Positions 27,746-39,596 of a DNA stretch of 64,000 bases are shown here, in pieces. Source of the stretch: Bordetella sp. H567. Lineage in GTDB: Bacteria > Pseudomonadota > Gammaproteobacteria > Burkholderiales > Burkholderiaceae_B. Both the position numbers and the translations under genes were made by a program. How positions within the stretch are numbered: position 1 is the stretch's first letter; each line of letters begins with the position of its first letter. The DNA lies in contig NZ_CP012334.1 in assembly GCF_001704295.1 (NCBI RefSeq), positions 3,484,084 to 3,548,083 of the forward strand, in the 5' to 3' direction. Below the pieces are notes generated by a model. It was not told where the DNA came from, ran no database searches, and was given only the letters and a program-made list of their open reading frames with translations.

Positions 27746-28717
27746 ATGACCCCATCCCTACGCACGATCGCGCTGGGCGCCGCCCTCGCGCTGGTCGCGG
27801 CCGCGCCGGTCGCCGCCAAATACCCGGACAAGCCCGTCACGGTGATCGTGCCCTTTGTCCCTGGCGGATCGTCCGACATTACCGCCCGCGCCGTGTTGCC
27901 CGGCATGAACAAGATTTTTGGCCAGACCTTCGTGGTGGAAAACAAGCCTGGCGCCAACGGCTCCATCGGCGCGCAGGCCTTGGCGCGCGCCACGCCCGAC
28001 GGCTACACCATGATGGTGGGCTCCATCGGCACCTTCGCCATCAATCAGGCGCTGTACAAGGATCTGTCCTACAACCCCAGCAAGGATTTCAAGTACCTCA
28101 CCATGGCGGTGCGCAACCCCAATGTGCTGGTGGCCTCGCCCAACTTTCCTGCAAAGACCGTGGCCGAACTGGTCGCCTACGCCAAGAAGAATCCCGGCTC
28201 GGTGTCCTACGCATCATCGGGCACGGGGTCTTCGGATCACCTGTCCGCCGTGCTGTTCCGCCAGAAGACCGATACGTCGGGTGTCGACGTCCCGTACCGG
28301 GGCGGCGGCGCGGCCATCAGCGACCTCATGGGCAGCCAGGTGAATGTCTCCTTCCAGAACCTGGGCGCCGTGCTGTCGCACATCAAGGCCGGCAAGCTGA
28401 AGGCGCTCGCCACCACCGGCCAGCAGCGCATTCCCGAACTCCCGGACGTACCGACGATGGCGGACGCCGGCATCAAGGACATGGTGGTGTATTCGTGGCA
28501 GGGTTTCGCCGTACCCGCGGCGACGCCGGCCGGGATCGTGAAGGAACTGTCTGACGGGCTGCGCAAGACGCTGCGCGATCCCGCCGTCGAAAAGACGCTG
28601 CACGGCCTGGGCTTCGAGGTCGTGGCCGATAGCCCCGAAGAATTCACCCGGTTCCAGCAATCCGAAGTCAAGCGCTGGCAGGACGTGATCGCCAAAAGCA
28701 ATATCAAGTTGGAGTAA
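27746..28717 (+). CDS. Bug-family (TctC) solute-binding protein
   Basis: Second periplasmic Bug receptor of the cluster, 323 aa. Short signal peptide ending AAPVAAKYP; then VTVIVPFVPGGSSDITAR, GANGSIGAQAL and the ligand loop SYASSGTGSSDHL. Start ATG after AGGAGA. It is read from the strong divergent promoter and followed 48 bp later by the hydroxyacid dehydrogenase. It is clearly different in sequence from the minus-strand Bug protein, so the two probably bind different or stereoisomeric acids. Confidence 0.92.
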   Translation: MTPSLRTIALGAALALVAAAPVAAKYPDKPVTVIVPFVPGGSSDITARAVLPGMNKIFGQTFVVENKPGANGSIGAQALARATPDGYTMMVGSIGTFAINQALYKDLSYNPSKDFKYLTMAVRNPNVLVASPNFPAKTVAELVAYAKKNPGSVSYASSGTGSSDHLSAVLFRQKTDTSGVDVPYRGGGAAISDLMGSQVNVSFQNLGAVLSHIKAGKLKALATTGQQRIPELPDVPTMADAGIKDMVVYSWQGFAVPAATPAGIVKELSDGLRKTLRDPAVEKTLHGLGFEVVADSPEEFTRFQQSEVKRWQDVIAKSNIKLE

Positions 28718-28765
28718 ATTAGGCGCTGCCGATTTCCCGGCGATAGACCAGGTACGCGAACCTCC

Positions 28766-29725
28766 ATGACCGCCAAGCACCGCATCATCCAGGTCGGCTC
28801 CTATGCCGGCTCTCCTACCGCCAACGAGCGGCTCGCCCGGGACTACGATGTCGTCGAACTATGGAAGTATCCCGAGCGCGAGGCGGCGCTGGCGCAACAC
28901 GGAAAAGGCGTCGATGTCCTGGTGACCTCGGCCAATTTCGGCTGCTCGGCGGAAATGATGGATGCCTTGCCGGATCTGAAGGCCATCTGCAGCTGGGGCG
29001 TCGGGTACGAAACCATAGACATCAAGGCCGCGCAGCAGCGCGGCGTGCAGGTCAGCAATACGCCTGACGTACTGACCGACTGCGTGGCGGATCTCGCGTG
29101 GGGCCTGATGCTCGGCGCGGCGCGCCGCATCGCCTATGGCGACCGCTTCGTCCGCACCGGCGGGTGGGGACAGGTGCACGGCAGTATTCCGCTGGGCACG
29201 CGTGTCAGCGGCAAAAAGCTCGGTATCGTGGGACTGGGCCGCATCGGCCAGGCGATCGCCAAGCGCGGCATCGGCTTTGACATGGACGTGCGCTATCACA
29301 GCCGCAACAAGCGCAACGACGTCGACTACCGCTATGAGGCCTCGCTGGTGGACCTTGCCGCGTGGGCCGATTTCCTGGTGGTGGCCACGGTCGGCGGGCC
29401 GGGCACCCACCACCTGATTTCGCGGGAAGTGCTGGAAGCGCTCGGGCCCAAGGGCACCATCATCAACATCGCCCGCGGCCCCGTCATCGACGAGTCCGCC
29501 TTGGTGGAAGCATTGCAGGCGGGCAAGCTCGGCAACGCCGCCCTGGACGTATTCGAGCACGAGCCCAAGGTGCCTGATGCACTGAAAACCAACGACAACG
29601 TTGTCCTGCTGCCCCACATCGGCAGCGCTACGTACGAAACGCGCCGCGACATGGAAGACCTGATGGTGAAAAACCTGGAGGCCTTCCTGCGGACCGGCAA
29701 GGTCATCACACCGGTGACCCGCTAG
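28766..29725 (+). CDS. D-2-hydroxyacid dehydrogenase (NAD(P))
   Basis: Formate/glycerate dehydrogenase-like enzyme, 319 aa. Nucleotide-binding GLGRIGQA at 156-163; catalytic R237 (NIARGP), E266 (FEHEP) and H284 (LPHIGSAT) are all present. Likely reduces a 2-keto acid such as hydroxypyruvate, glyoxylate or tartronate semialdehyde-type product of the aldolases, or oxidises a D-hydroxyacid. It is in one unit with the Bug gene before it. Confidence 0.9.
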   Translation: MTAKHRIIQVGSYAGSPTANERLARDYDVVELWKYPEREAALAQHGKGVDVLVTSANFGCSAEMMDALPDLKAICSWGVGYETIDIKAAQQRGVQVSNTPDVLTDCVADLAWGLMLGAARRIAYGDRFVRTGGWGQVHGSIPLGTRVSGKKLGIVGLGRIGQAIAKRGIGFDMDVRYHSRNKRNDVDYRYEASLVDLAAWADFLVVATVGGPGTHHLISREVLEALGPKGTIINIARGPVIDESALVEALQAGKLGNAALDVFEHEPKVPDALKTNDNVVLLPHIGSATYETRRDMEDLMVKNLEAFLRTGKVITPVTR

Positions 29726-29740
29726 CAGGAAGCCGCACGC

Positions 29741-30034
29741 CTACGACGGATGGGCGATTTCGCGCTCTTCCGTCTTCAGGCGATTATCCTTGGCGAAGTC
29801 CATGACGAACTTCCAGGCAAGCGGTTCCAGCTCGCGCAGGCGTTCGTCCACGACGACGCTGCGGTGGCCGTCCACGATGACGGGCAACACATAAGGGGAG
29901 TAATAAAGCGGACTGGCGGGGGCGCTACCCGGCGGCCGGAATTGCGCCATGACGCCGGCAAGCCGCTCGGCCCAATCGCTGGGTCGAAAGCGCTGGCCTT
30001 CTTCCGTAACACCGAGGATAACGAGTTGTCGCAC
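29741..30034 (-). CDS. DUF3579 family protein
   Basis: Small conserved betaproteobacterial protein of unknown function, 97 aa with the start chosen. Segments RFRPSDWAERLAGVMAQF, YSPYVLPVIVDGHRSVVVD and RELEPLAWKFVMDFAKDN mark the family. There is no ATG nearby; GTG at 30034 giving VRQLVILGV fits the family but has no clear ribosome site. Other GTG codons up to about 75 bp upstream cannot be excluded. It is divergent from argF, a neighbourhood I believe is common in this order. Confidence 0.8.
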   Translation of the reverse strand: MRQLVILGVTEEGQRFRPSDWAERLAGVMAQFRPPGSAPASPLYYSPYVLPVIVDGHRSVVVDERLRELEPLAWKFVMDFAKDNRLKTEEREIAHPS

Positions 30035-30310
30035 GCGGAATACCGTTGGTTCTGCTATCGGCGACGGGCGCGGCGCGCCGTCAGTGTGACCAGCCCGCGA
30101 CACGCGGGTCGCGACGCCGATTGTATATGATTGATGCTTCCCCGGATTGTATTCGGCCGGCTGCCTCACGGTCGAATCGCTCGCTTTATCTGGCTTTCCC
30201 GCGCTTTTCCACGCATCCTCGCCGCAGCGGACGTATTTAAAAAAGAACGGGCATAATGAGGCGCCTCGCCCGGCCTCCAGCGGGCGAGACCAACGATGTG
30301 CAGACCGACC

Positions 30311-31252
30311 ATGACAACCGCAAGCACCCAAAACGGCCCCCTGCGCCACTTCCTGCAGTTCCGCGATTTTTCCGCCGCCGAAATCAACTATGTGCTGGAG
30401 CGCGCGCGCCTGATCAAGGACAAGTTCAAGCGCTATGAGCCGCACATGACGCTGCATGACCGCACGCTGGCAATGGTTTTCGAAAAAGCCAGCACGCGCA
30501 CGCGCGTGTCTTTCGAAGCAGGGATGTACCAGTTGGGCGGGTCCGTCATCAACCTCACGTCCAACGATTCGCAGCTGGGACGCGCCGAACCCATCGAAGA
30601 CACCGCGCGCGTGATTTCGCGCATGGTGGACATCGTGATGATCCGCACCTTCGAGCAGACCCGCATCGAACGCTTTGCCGCGCATTCCCGCGTGCCGGTC
30701 ATCAACGGCCTGACCAATGAATTCCACCCCTGCCAGATACTGGCGGACATCTTCACCTATGTGGAGCATCGCGGCCCGATCGCCGGCAAGATCGTCGCGT
30801 GGGTTGGCGATGCGAACAACATGTCCTATACCTGGCTGCAGGCGGCTGAAATGCTGGGCTTCACGCTGCACGTATCGACGCCCTCCGGCTACGAGCTGGA
30901 CGCGATGCGCACCGGCACGCCGCCGGCGTCGGTGTTGCGGCAATTCAAGGACCCGATGGAAGCGTGCCGCGGGGCACACCTGGTCACCACCGATGTCTGG
31001 ACCAGCATGGGCTACGAGGCGGAGAACGAACAGCGCCGTGCCGCCTTCGCGGACTGGTGCGTCGATGCGGACATGATGGCCGTGGCCGCTCCCGATGCGG
31101 TCTTCATGCATTGCCTGCCGGCGCATCGGGGCGAGGAAGTCACGGGCGAGGTCATCGATGGCCCGCAGAGCGTGGTGTGGGACGAGGCCGAGAACCGTCT
31201 GCACGTGCAGAAAGCCCTGATGGAGTTCCTGCTGCTGGGCCACCTGTCCTGA
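30311..31252 (+). CDS. argF: Ornithine carbamoyltransferase
   Basis: Arginine synthesis: ornithine + carbamoyl phosphate to citrulline, 313 aa, cytoplasmic trimer. Carbamoyl-phosphate motif STRTR, HPCQ (FHPCQILAD), and HCLPAHRG are present. Two close ATGs exist (30296 and 30311); neither has a strong ribosome site, and I prefer the second by family length. argG, the next pathway gene, lies 3.8 kb downstream, with an unrelated group between. Confidence 0.95.
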   Translation: MTTASTQNGPLRHFLQFRDFSAAEINYVLERARLIKDKFKRYEPHMTLHDRTLAMVFEKASTRTRVSFEAGMYQLGGSVINLTSNDSQLGRAEPIEDTARVISRMVDIVMIRTFEQTRIERFAAHSRVPVINGLTNEFHPCQILADIFTYVEHRGPIAGKIVAWVGDANNMSYTWLQAAEMLGFTLHVSTPSGYELDAMRTGTPPASVLRQFKDPMEACRGAHLVTTDVWTSMGYEAENEQRRAAFADWCVDADMMAVAAPDAVFMHCLPAHRGEEVTGEVIDGPQSVVWDEAENRLHVQKALMEFLLLGHLS

Positions 31253-31299
31253 CGTGACGGGACGGCGCCGCGCGGCCGCCCTCCCGAAGGCCCCACCGT

Positions 31300-31908
31300 C
31301 TACACGATCGCCTTGAACATGTTGCGCAGGGTGTTGCGAAACGACGGGCGCACACGGTCGCTCCATGCCGTCGCGCGCACGGCCAGCCAGGGCGGGCTGC
31401 CGAAGGTTTCCACCGTCTCCAGGTCATAACACGCGTGATAGCGGGGCGCGGCCTCGTTGCACGCGAAACGTTCGGCCCGCACCGTGCCTGGCACGTTCGC
31501 CAGGCCGGGAAGGTGCTCCTGGTCATACCAATTGTTCAGGTCCTGTTCGGCCTCCGGCACCACATCGGTTTCCACGATGTAATGCCAGGGTGCGGCGCGC
31601 CCCTGCGAGGCGCCGGGCAAGTCCGAGATGCGGCGCAGCCGCCGGATCGTAGCGTCCGGGCGGACGTGCCTAGCCCGTTCTCCAAGCGCCGCAGCCGCCC
31701 CGTCCGCATCGCCGGACGGCAGGCGGCAGTAGACATAGGTCTGCGCACCTTCAATGGCGGCATAGCCTTCGACCACCACGCCGTGCGGCTCCGGATTCAG
31801 CGCGGCGCGCAAGGCCGCCAGCTGCTCCACCGTCAGGCATATGCCCGGAATCTTCAACAGCAGGACATCTCCCCCCGGAGCCGGTGTCTCGCGCCTTGTA
31901 TCGGTCAT
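31300..31908 (-). CDS. Hypothetical protein with dimeric alpha/beta-barrel domain
   Basis: 202 aa, soluble, no signal peptide. The C-terminal half resembles ferredoxin-like dimeric alpha/beta-barrel (EthD/DUF4286-type) proteins: WHYIVETDVVPEAEQDLNNW, YDQEHLPGLANVPGTVRAER and YHACYDLETVE. The N-terminal half may be a second, degenerate barrel. Such proteins are often found with aromatic or amide catabolism genes, and here it is divergent from an amidase. No reaction can be assigned. Confidence 0.7.
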   Translation of the reverse strand: MTDTRRETPAPGGDVLLLKIPGICLTVEQLAALRAALNPEPHGVVVEGYAAIEGAQTYVYCRLPSGDADGAAAALGERARHVRPDATIRRLRRISDLPGASQGRAAPWHYIVETDVVPEAEQDLNNWYDQEHLPGLANVPGTVRAERFACNEAAPRYHACYDLETVETFGSPPWLAVRATAWSDRVRPSFRNTLRNMFKAIV

Positions 31909-32020
31909 GCCATCCTCGCTCGAAAAACCGCCATGGTCGCGCAGCCGGCAGCAGCTAGCAACGCCGCGCGGCGGTTTTTTTACATCCCATGGCGGGCCTC
32001 CGGACCGGATTTACCCTTGG

Positions 32021-32035
32021 TCGGGACAATCCCGA
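32021..32035. promoter_or_regulatory. Palindrome in the divergent amidase control region
   Basis: TCGGGA-CAA-TCCCGA, perfect 6-bp arms, 85 bp before the amidase start. AT-rich sequence with TATAGT (around 32052) follows. Possible operator; regulator unknown. Confidence 0.35.
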
Positions 32036-32119
32036 TGCGATGGCGTGAGAATATAGTATACAAAGTACTGCGATCACGCCCGACGCCGCCCGCCCCCCCC
32101 CTCAGCCAGGAAGCCCGCC

Positions 32120-33610
32120 TTGGATACCGTCGCAGATTCCGTAGATAGCCGCTTCGAAGATCCGTCATACCGGCCGCTATGGCAGTGCCTCCAGGCCCTG
32201 GAGTCCGGAGCGGTCACTGCCGAACAGCTGGTGGACGCCTGCGAACAGGCTTTCAAGGTGCACCACGCGCGTGTCAACGCCCTGCCCGTGCACGATTACG
32301 CGGCGGCGAGAACGGCGGCACGGGCCGCCGATGCCGCGCGCCGCCGCGGCGAGACGCTGGGACCGCTGCATGGCATCCCCTTTTCCATCAAGGAAAGCTT
32401 CGATGTCGCCGGCTGGCCGACCACGTGCGGCGATCCGGCCCACGCGCAGCGCATGGTCGCACGCGATTCGGACGTCGTCCGCCGTCTGCGGGATGCCGGC
32501 GCCATCCTGGTAGGCAAATCCAATGTGCCACTACATCTGCGCGACTGGCAAAGCTACAACGCGCTGTACGGCACGACGCGCAATCCGCACGACCTCTCTC
32601 GTACCCCCGGCGGCTCTTCCGGCGGCAGCGCCGCCGCAGTCTGCACGGGCATGAGCGTGTTCGACATCGGGTCGGACATCGGCTCTTCGGTGCGGAATCC
32701 GGCGCACTATTGCGGGGTTTTCTCCCACAAGAGCAGCCACGGCTTGATATCGCTACGCGGCCACGGCATCAACGGCACGGACGAGTCGCCCGATATCAAC
32801 GTCGCCGGCCCCATTGCGCGCTCGGCGCGCGATCTGGAACTCCTGCTGCGCGTCCTGGCATGCGATGCCGGCGCGGGCGCGGGCCCGCGCCTGCCGTTTC
32901 CAGGTGAAGAGGAACGGGCGCCGCGCGACTTCCGGGTCGCGGTGCTTCCCACGCATCCCTACGCGCCGGTGGATGGCGCCGTCTCGGCGATTATCGAGGA
33001 TCTGGGCAGGGAACTGGAAGGCGAAGGTTTGCGCGTCTCCTGGAACGCTCAGCCGGCGATCGATGCAGCGACCTTGTGGCGGACCTATGTCCTGATGCTG
33101 CGGGCGGCAACTTCGCTCGCCGCCAGCGATGCGGCCTACCAGGCCATGCGCGATCGCGCGCGGCACGTGGATCCGGATGACCTCTCCTACGCGGCGCTGC
33201 AATACGTGGGCGCGACGCTGGATCATCGCGGCTGGCTCAAGCTGGCCGGCGTGCGGCGGGGTATCGCTCAGGCATGGACCGATTTCTTCGCCAGCCACGA
33301 TGTGCTGCTGTGCCCGGCCGCCGCCACGCCGGCATTCGAACTGAACGAAACGGGCGAGCCCTGGCAGCGCCATCTGTGGGTGAACGGCGAACCTCAGCCC
33401 ATGACGACGCAACTGTTCTGGGCCGGCTACTCCGGACTTTGCGGACTGCCGTCCACCGTCGCTCCCGCGGGCCGCACCGCGGACGGCCTGCCGGTCGGCG
33501 TGCAGATCGTCGCCGGCCGGTACCACGACTTGACCTCGCTGCGCTTCGCGCAGTGGCTGGAAGCGCACGGCCACGCATTCCAACCGCCCGTCCTGGCTCG
33601 CACGGCGTAG
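32120..33610 (+). CDS. Amidase (amidase-signature family)
   Basis: Amide hydrolase, 496 aa, Ser-cisSer-Lys type. Triad: K91 (PFSIKESF), cis-S166 in GGSSGGS and nucleophile S190 in DIGSSVRNP. No signal peptide. Start TTG, six bases after AGGAAG. It does not carry the marks of GatA and no gatB/gatC is near, so a catabolic amidase is likely. The MFS carrier 52 bp downstream may import the amide; substrate unknown. Confidence 0.9.
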   Translation: MDTVADSVDSRFEDPSYRPLWQCLQALESGAVTAEQLVDACEQAFKVHHARVNALPVHDYAAARTAARAADAARRRGETLGPLHGIPFSIKESFDVAGWPTTCGDPAHAQRMVARDSDVVRRLRDAGAILVGKSNVPLHLRDWQSYNALYGTTRNPHDLSRTPGGSSGGSAAAVCTGMSVFDIGSDIGSSVRNPAHYCGVFSHKSSHGLISLRGHGINGTDESPDINVAGPIARSARDLELLLRVLACDAGAGAGPRLPFPGEEERAPRDFRVAVLPTHPYAPVDGAVSAIIEDLGRELEGEGLRVSWNAQPAIDAATLWRTYVLMLRAATSLAASDAAYQAMRDRARHVDPDDLSYAALQYVGATLDHRGWLKLAGVRRGIAQAWTDFFASHDVLLCPAAATPAFELNETGEPWQRHLWVNGEPQPMTTQLFWAGYSGLCGLPSTVAPAGRTADGLPVGVQIVAGRYHDLTSLRFAQWLEAHGHAFQPPVLARTA

Positions 33611-33662
33611 AGCGGGACGGCATTCCTAACCTGATTCACCATCGGACGCAAAGGGGAAAGCG

Positions 33663-36387
<2,725 letters not shown>

Positions 36388-36420
36388 AAGCACCGCGCGC
36401 GGGTTCGCGCCTTGCCATGA

Positions 36421-36449
36421 AAAAAAGCCGCGGGTTTCCGCGGCTTTTT
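36421..36449. terminator. Bidirectional terminator between argG and kup
   Basis: AAAAAGCCGCGG, loop GTTT, CCGCGGCTTTTT. Serves the two convergent genes. Confidence 0.92.
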
Positions 36450-36477
36450 CCTTGGGCTACCCGCAGGCGTAAGGGCG

Positions 36478-38391
36478 CTACAGCTCTACCTGCATCCCCA
36501 TTTCCACGACGCGGTTCGGCGGAATCTTGAAGAACTTCGTGCTACGCGTGGAATTGCGTGCCATGAAGGCGAATATCGCGCGCCGCCAGCCCCGCATGGC
36601 CGGCCGCTTGGCCGCTACCACGGTCTGCCGCGACAAATAATACGACGTGCGCATCGGCTCCAGATCCACCTCGGGATAAGCCTCCGCCACTACTCGCAAG
36701 GCGTCCGGCACGTCAGGCTCTTCCTTGAAGCCGTAGGTCAGCACTGCTTGCCAGCTGGAAGCACTGAGCTTGGTCAGGGAAAAGCGTTCCTCCGACGAAA
36801 CGTAGGGCACGTCGGCGCTGCGTATGGTCAAAAACAGCACGTGGTCATGCAGCACCTTGTTGTGCTTCAGGTTGTGCAGCAGCGCGGGCGGCACGTTGCC
36901 GGGATTCATCGTCATGAAAATGGCGGTGCCATGCACGCGCGCCGGGGGGAACTGTTCCAGCTGCTCCATGAACTCCCCCAGCGGTTGCCGGTCGCGCTGC
37001 TGCTGCTGGCTGAGCAAGTAGCGGCCGCGCCGCCATGTCAGCATCAGGGTGAACACCACGATCCCCACCGAAAGCGGCAGCCACCCGCCCTCTTCCACCT
37101 TGAGCGCGTTCGCCGAAAACAACAGCAGGTCGAACACCAGGATGAAGCCCAGTATGGCCCACCACATGGCACGCCGGGGGCCGCTGACGGCGGCACGCGA
37201 CATCAGCGACAACAGCAGGACGGACGTGGTCAGCATGGTCCCCGTAACGGCGAAGCCATACGCGGCGGCCAGGTTGTCGGAGCTGCGGAACACCACCACC
37301 AGGACAAGCACCGCGACCAGCAGCAATGCATTGACCTGCGGCAGGTAGATCTGGCCTTTTTCAACCGCGGAGGTGTGCAGGATCTCCATGCGTGGCCAGT
37401 ATCCCAGCTGAACGGCCTGGCGCGTCATCGAATACGCGCCCGAGATCACGGCCTGCGAGGCAATGATCGTGGCCACCGTTGCCAGGCAGACCAAGGGCAC
37501 CACGCCCCAGTCGGGCGCCATCAGGAAGAAGGGGTTGGCGATCGCGTGCGGATCGCGCAGCAACAGCGCTCCCTGGCCGAAGTAGCACAGCGTCAAGGCC
37601 GGCGCCACCATCCAGAACCAGGCGCGGCGGATCGCGCCCCGCCCGAAATGCCCCATATCGGCGTAGAGGGCCTCCGCCCCCGTCAACGCCAGCACGACCG
37701 AGCCCAGCAGCACGAAGCTGGCGCGCGGCGATTCGACCACGAAATGCACGCCCCAGATCGGATTCAGGGCCTGCAATATCGCCGGCGCCTGGACGATCTG
37801 CCATACGCCCAGCACGGCCAGCGTGCCGAACCACAGGCCCATGATGGGACCGAACAGCTTGCCCATCACGCCGGTCCCATGCGACTGGATCATGAACAGT
37901 GCGATCAGCACGATCAAGGCAAGCGGCACCACCCAATGCTCGAAGCGATGGGATACGACGCTGATCCCTTCCAGCGCCGACAGCACCGAGATGGCCGGCG
38001 TGATCATGCTGTCGCCGTAGAACAGCGCCGCACCGAATATTGCGAGCGCAATCAGCAGTATGCGCAACTTGCCTTGGCGTCCGCGTATGGCCAGCTCCAG
38101 CAGCGCCAGCGTACCGCCTTCACCCCGGTTGTCCGCGCGCAGCACCAGCATGATGTACTTGAACGACACCACCAGCATCAACATCCAGAAGAGGATGGAC
38201 AGTACTCCCAGGACATGGCCGGGCTGGAGGTCACCGTATCCGACCAGGCACTGGCGCAGGGTGTAAAGCGGGCTGGTGCCGATGTCGCCATACACGACGC
38301 CGAGCGCCCCGATGACCAGGGCGGCCCTGGAAGATGGCGCGTGGTGGGCCGCTGCCACCGGGGACGGGCTTGCTGCGGTTCCGGTCGTCAT
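36478..38391 (-). CDS. kup: Kup-type potassium uptake protein
   Basis: K+/H+ symporter with 12 helices and a C-terminal cytoplasmic domain, 637 aa. Segments GALGVVYGDIGTSPLYTL, YGDSMITPAISVLSALEG and ALTGAEALYADMGHFG mark the family. The first residues, MTTGTAASPSPVAAA, are a short tail. The ATG overlaps the stop of the histidine kinase (ATGA), so translation is coupled to it. A longer open frame upstream lies in the kinase gene. This link between a two-component sensor and Kup is unusual. Confidence 0.94.
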   Translation of the reverse strand: MTTGTAASPSPVAAAHHAPSSRAALVIGALGVVYGDIGTSPLYTLRQCLVGYGDLQPGHVLGVLSILFWMLMLVVSFKYIMLVLRADNRGEGGTLALLELAIRGRQGKLRILLIALAIFGAALFYGDSMITPAISVLSALEGISVVSHRFEHWVVPLALIVLIALFMIQSHGTGVMGKLFGPIMGLWFGTLAVLGVWQIVQAPAILQALNPIWGVHFVVESPRASFVLLGSVVLALTGAEALYADMGHFGRGAIRRAWFWMVAPALTLCYFGQGALLLRDPHAIANPFFLMAPDWGVVPLVCLATVATIIASQAVISGAYSMTRQAVQLGYWPRMEILHTSAVEKGQIYLPQVNALLLVAVLVLVVVFRSSDNLAAAYGFAVTGTMLTTSVLLLSLMSRAAVSGPRRAMWWAILGFILVFDLLLFSANALKVEEGGWLPLSVGIVVFTLMLTWRRGRYLLSQQQQRDRQPLGEFMEQLEQFPPARVHGTAIFMTMNPGNVPPALLHNLKHNKVLHDHVLFLTIRSADVPYVSSEERFSLTKLSASSWQAVLTYGFKEEPDVPDALRVVAEAYPEVDLEPMRTSYYLSRQTVVAAKRPAMRGWRRAIFAFMARNSTRSTKFFKIPPNRVVEMGMQVEL

Positions 38392-39530
38392 ACCTGTATG
38401 TCGTGTCGAGTCAATTGGGCGCCTTTGCGTGGACCGGGAAACACCACGGTCAAACGCGTGCCGGGGAATTCGGGACGGCTGGACAGTTTCCACCACGCGC
38501 CGTGCGCATGGGCGATTTCGCGAACGATGGCCAGGCCCAGGCCGGAGCCTCCCGCGGTTGCCGCGGGCGAGCGATAAAAAGCCTCGAATACCCGATCCTG
38601 GTCTTCCGCCGGGATGCCCGGACCATCGTCCATGATGGTAAGGCTGGGCGGATTGGTGCCCACGGTCAGGGTAATCCTGCCGCCCGCCGCGCCGTAACGC
38701 AGGGCGTTGTCCAGCAGATTGCCGAGCAGCTCATCCAGCAGCAGCGGATCGGCGTCGACCCACACCGGCGTATCGGGCGCGTTCAGATCCAGTTCGAACT
38801 GCGCGGCCCGCACACGCGGGATCCACTCGGCGCCGCTGGCGCGGATCCATTCGCACAGGTCGACGCGGACAAAGCTGTCCTGCGGGCGGGCGTTGGGGTC
38901 TGCGCGCGCCAGCACCAGCAGTTGCTGTCCCAGACGGATCATCCTGTCGCTGACCGCCTTGATGCGTTCGGCGCGAGCGCGGACGTCGTCCGGCAGGGGA
39001 CGGGCAAGCATCAATTCGGATTCCAGCCGCAAGCCGCTCAATGGCGTACGCAACTGATGCGCGGCATGGCCGATGAAGCGGCGCTGGGCGGCCAGGGACG
39101 CGTCCAGGCGGGCGAGCAGATCATTGGTATGCAGCACCAGCGGCTCCATTTCGGCGGGCACGCCGGCGACTTCGAGCGGCTGCATGTCATCGATGGAGCG
39201 TTGCCGGATTTCGTCGGACAGCAGGTTCACCGAACGCAGGCCGGAACGTACGCCATGCACGACGACCCAGGCGAACAGCGACATCAGGATGACCTGGCCG
39301 ACCACCATCAGCAGGAAGAAATCTTCCAGCTCCCATAGGGTCATGTCGATCTTGTGGGTCATTACCCACGTCGCGGCCAAGTCCAGGAGCACCAGCAGCA
39401 GGATGGCGGGCAGCAGCCGCACCACCAGATAGCGAGCCAGGGAACCCCGAGGCAGAAGAAGACCAGACCGGTAAGTGCGGGAGCTTTGCGGGCTGCTACG
39501 GATACGGTCGGAGGAAATATCCACGGTCAT
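38388..39530 (-). CDS. Sensor histidine kinase with minimal sensor (TctE-like)
   Basis: Inner-membrane kinase, 380 aa. Two helices at about 35-57 and 71-93 enclose a loop of only about 13 residues, so there is no real periplasmic domain; input probably comes through the membrane. HAMP/DHp part follows, with H158 in HAAHQLRTPLSGL. ATP-binding boxes: NLLDNALRYG (N), DDGPGIP (G1), GGSGLGLAIV (G2). The H-box wording is like TctE, but TctE's 2CSK_N domain is missing. It follows the response regulator by 66 bp and overlaps kup. Confidence 0.92.
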   Translation of the reverse strand: MTVDISSDRIRSSPQSSRTYRSGLLLPRGSLARYLVVRLLPAILLLVLLDLAATWVMTHKIDMTLWELEDFFLLMVVGQVILMSLFAWVVVHGVRSGLRSVNLLSDEIRQRSIDDMQPLEVAGVPAEMEPLVLHTNDLLARLDASLAAQRRFIGHAAHQLRTPLSGLRLESELMLARPLPDDVRARAERIKAVSDRMIRLGQQLLVLARADPNARPQDSFVRVDLCEWIRASGAEWIPRVRAAQFELDLNAPDTPVWVDADPLLLDELLGNLLDNALRYGAAGGRITLTVGTNPPSLTIMDDGPGIPAEDQDRVFEAFYRSPAATAGGSGLGLAIVREIAHAHGAWWKLSSRPEFPGTRLTVVFPGPRKGAQLTRHDIQV

Positions 39531-39596
39531 GTTCGTAGGCCAACCCCGCCGGACGAGATCAATCCGGGCATGTGGTCACCGCACGGAAGCGAGCGT

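Noticed and set aside
36748-38577. 609-codon open frame opposite kup
   Set aside because: Gln/His/Arg-rich composition, mirror of a clear membrane protein gene.
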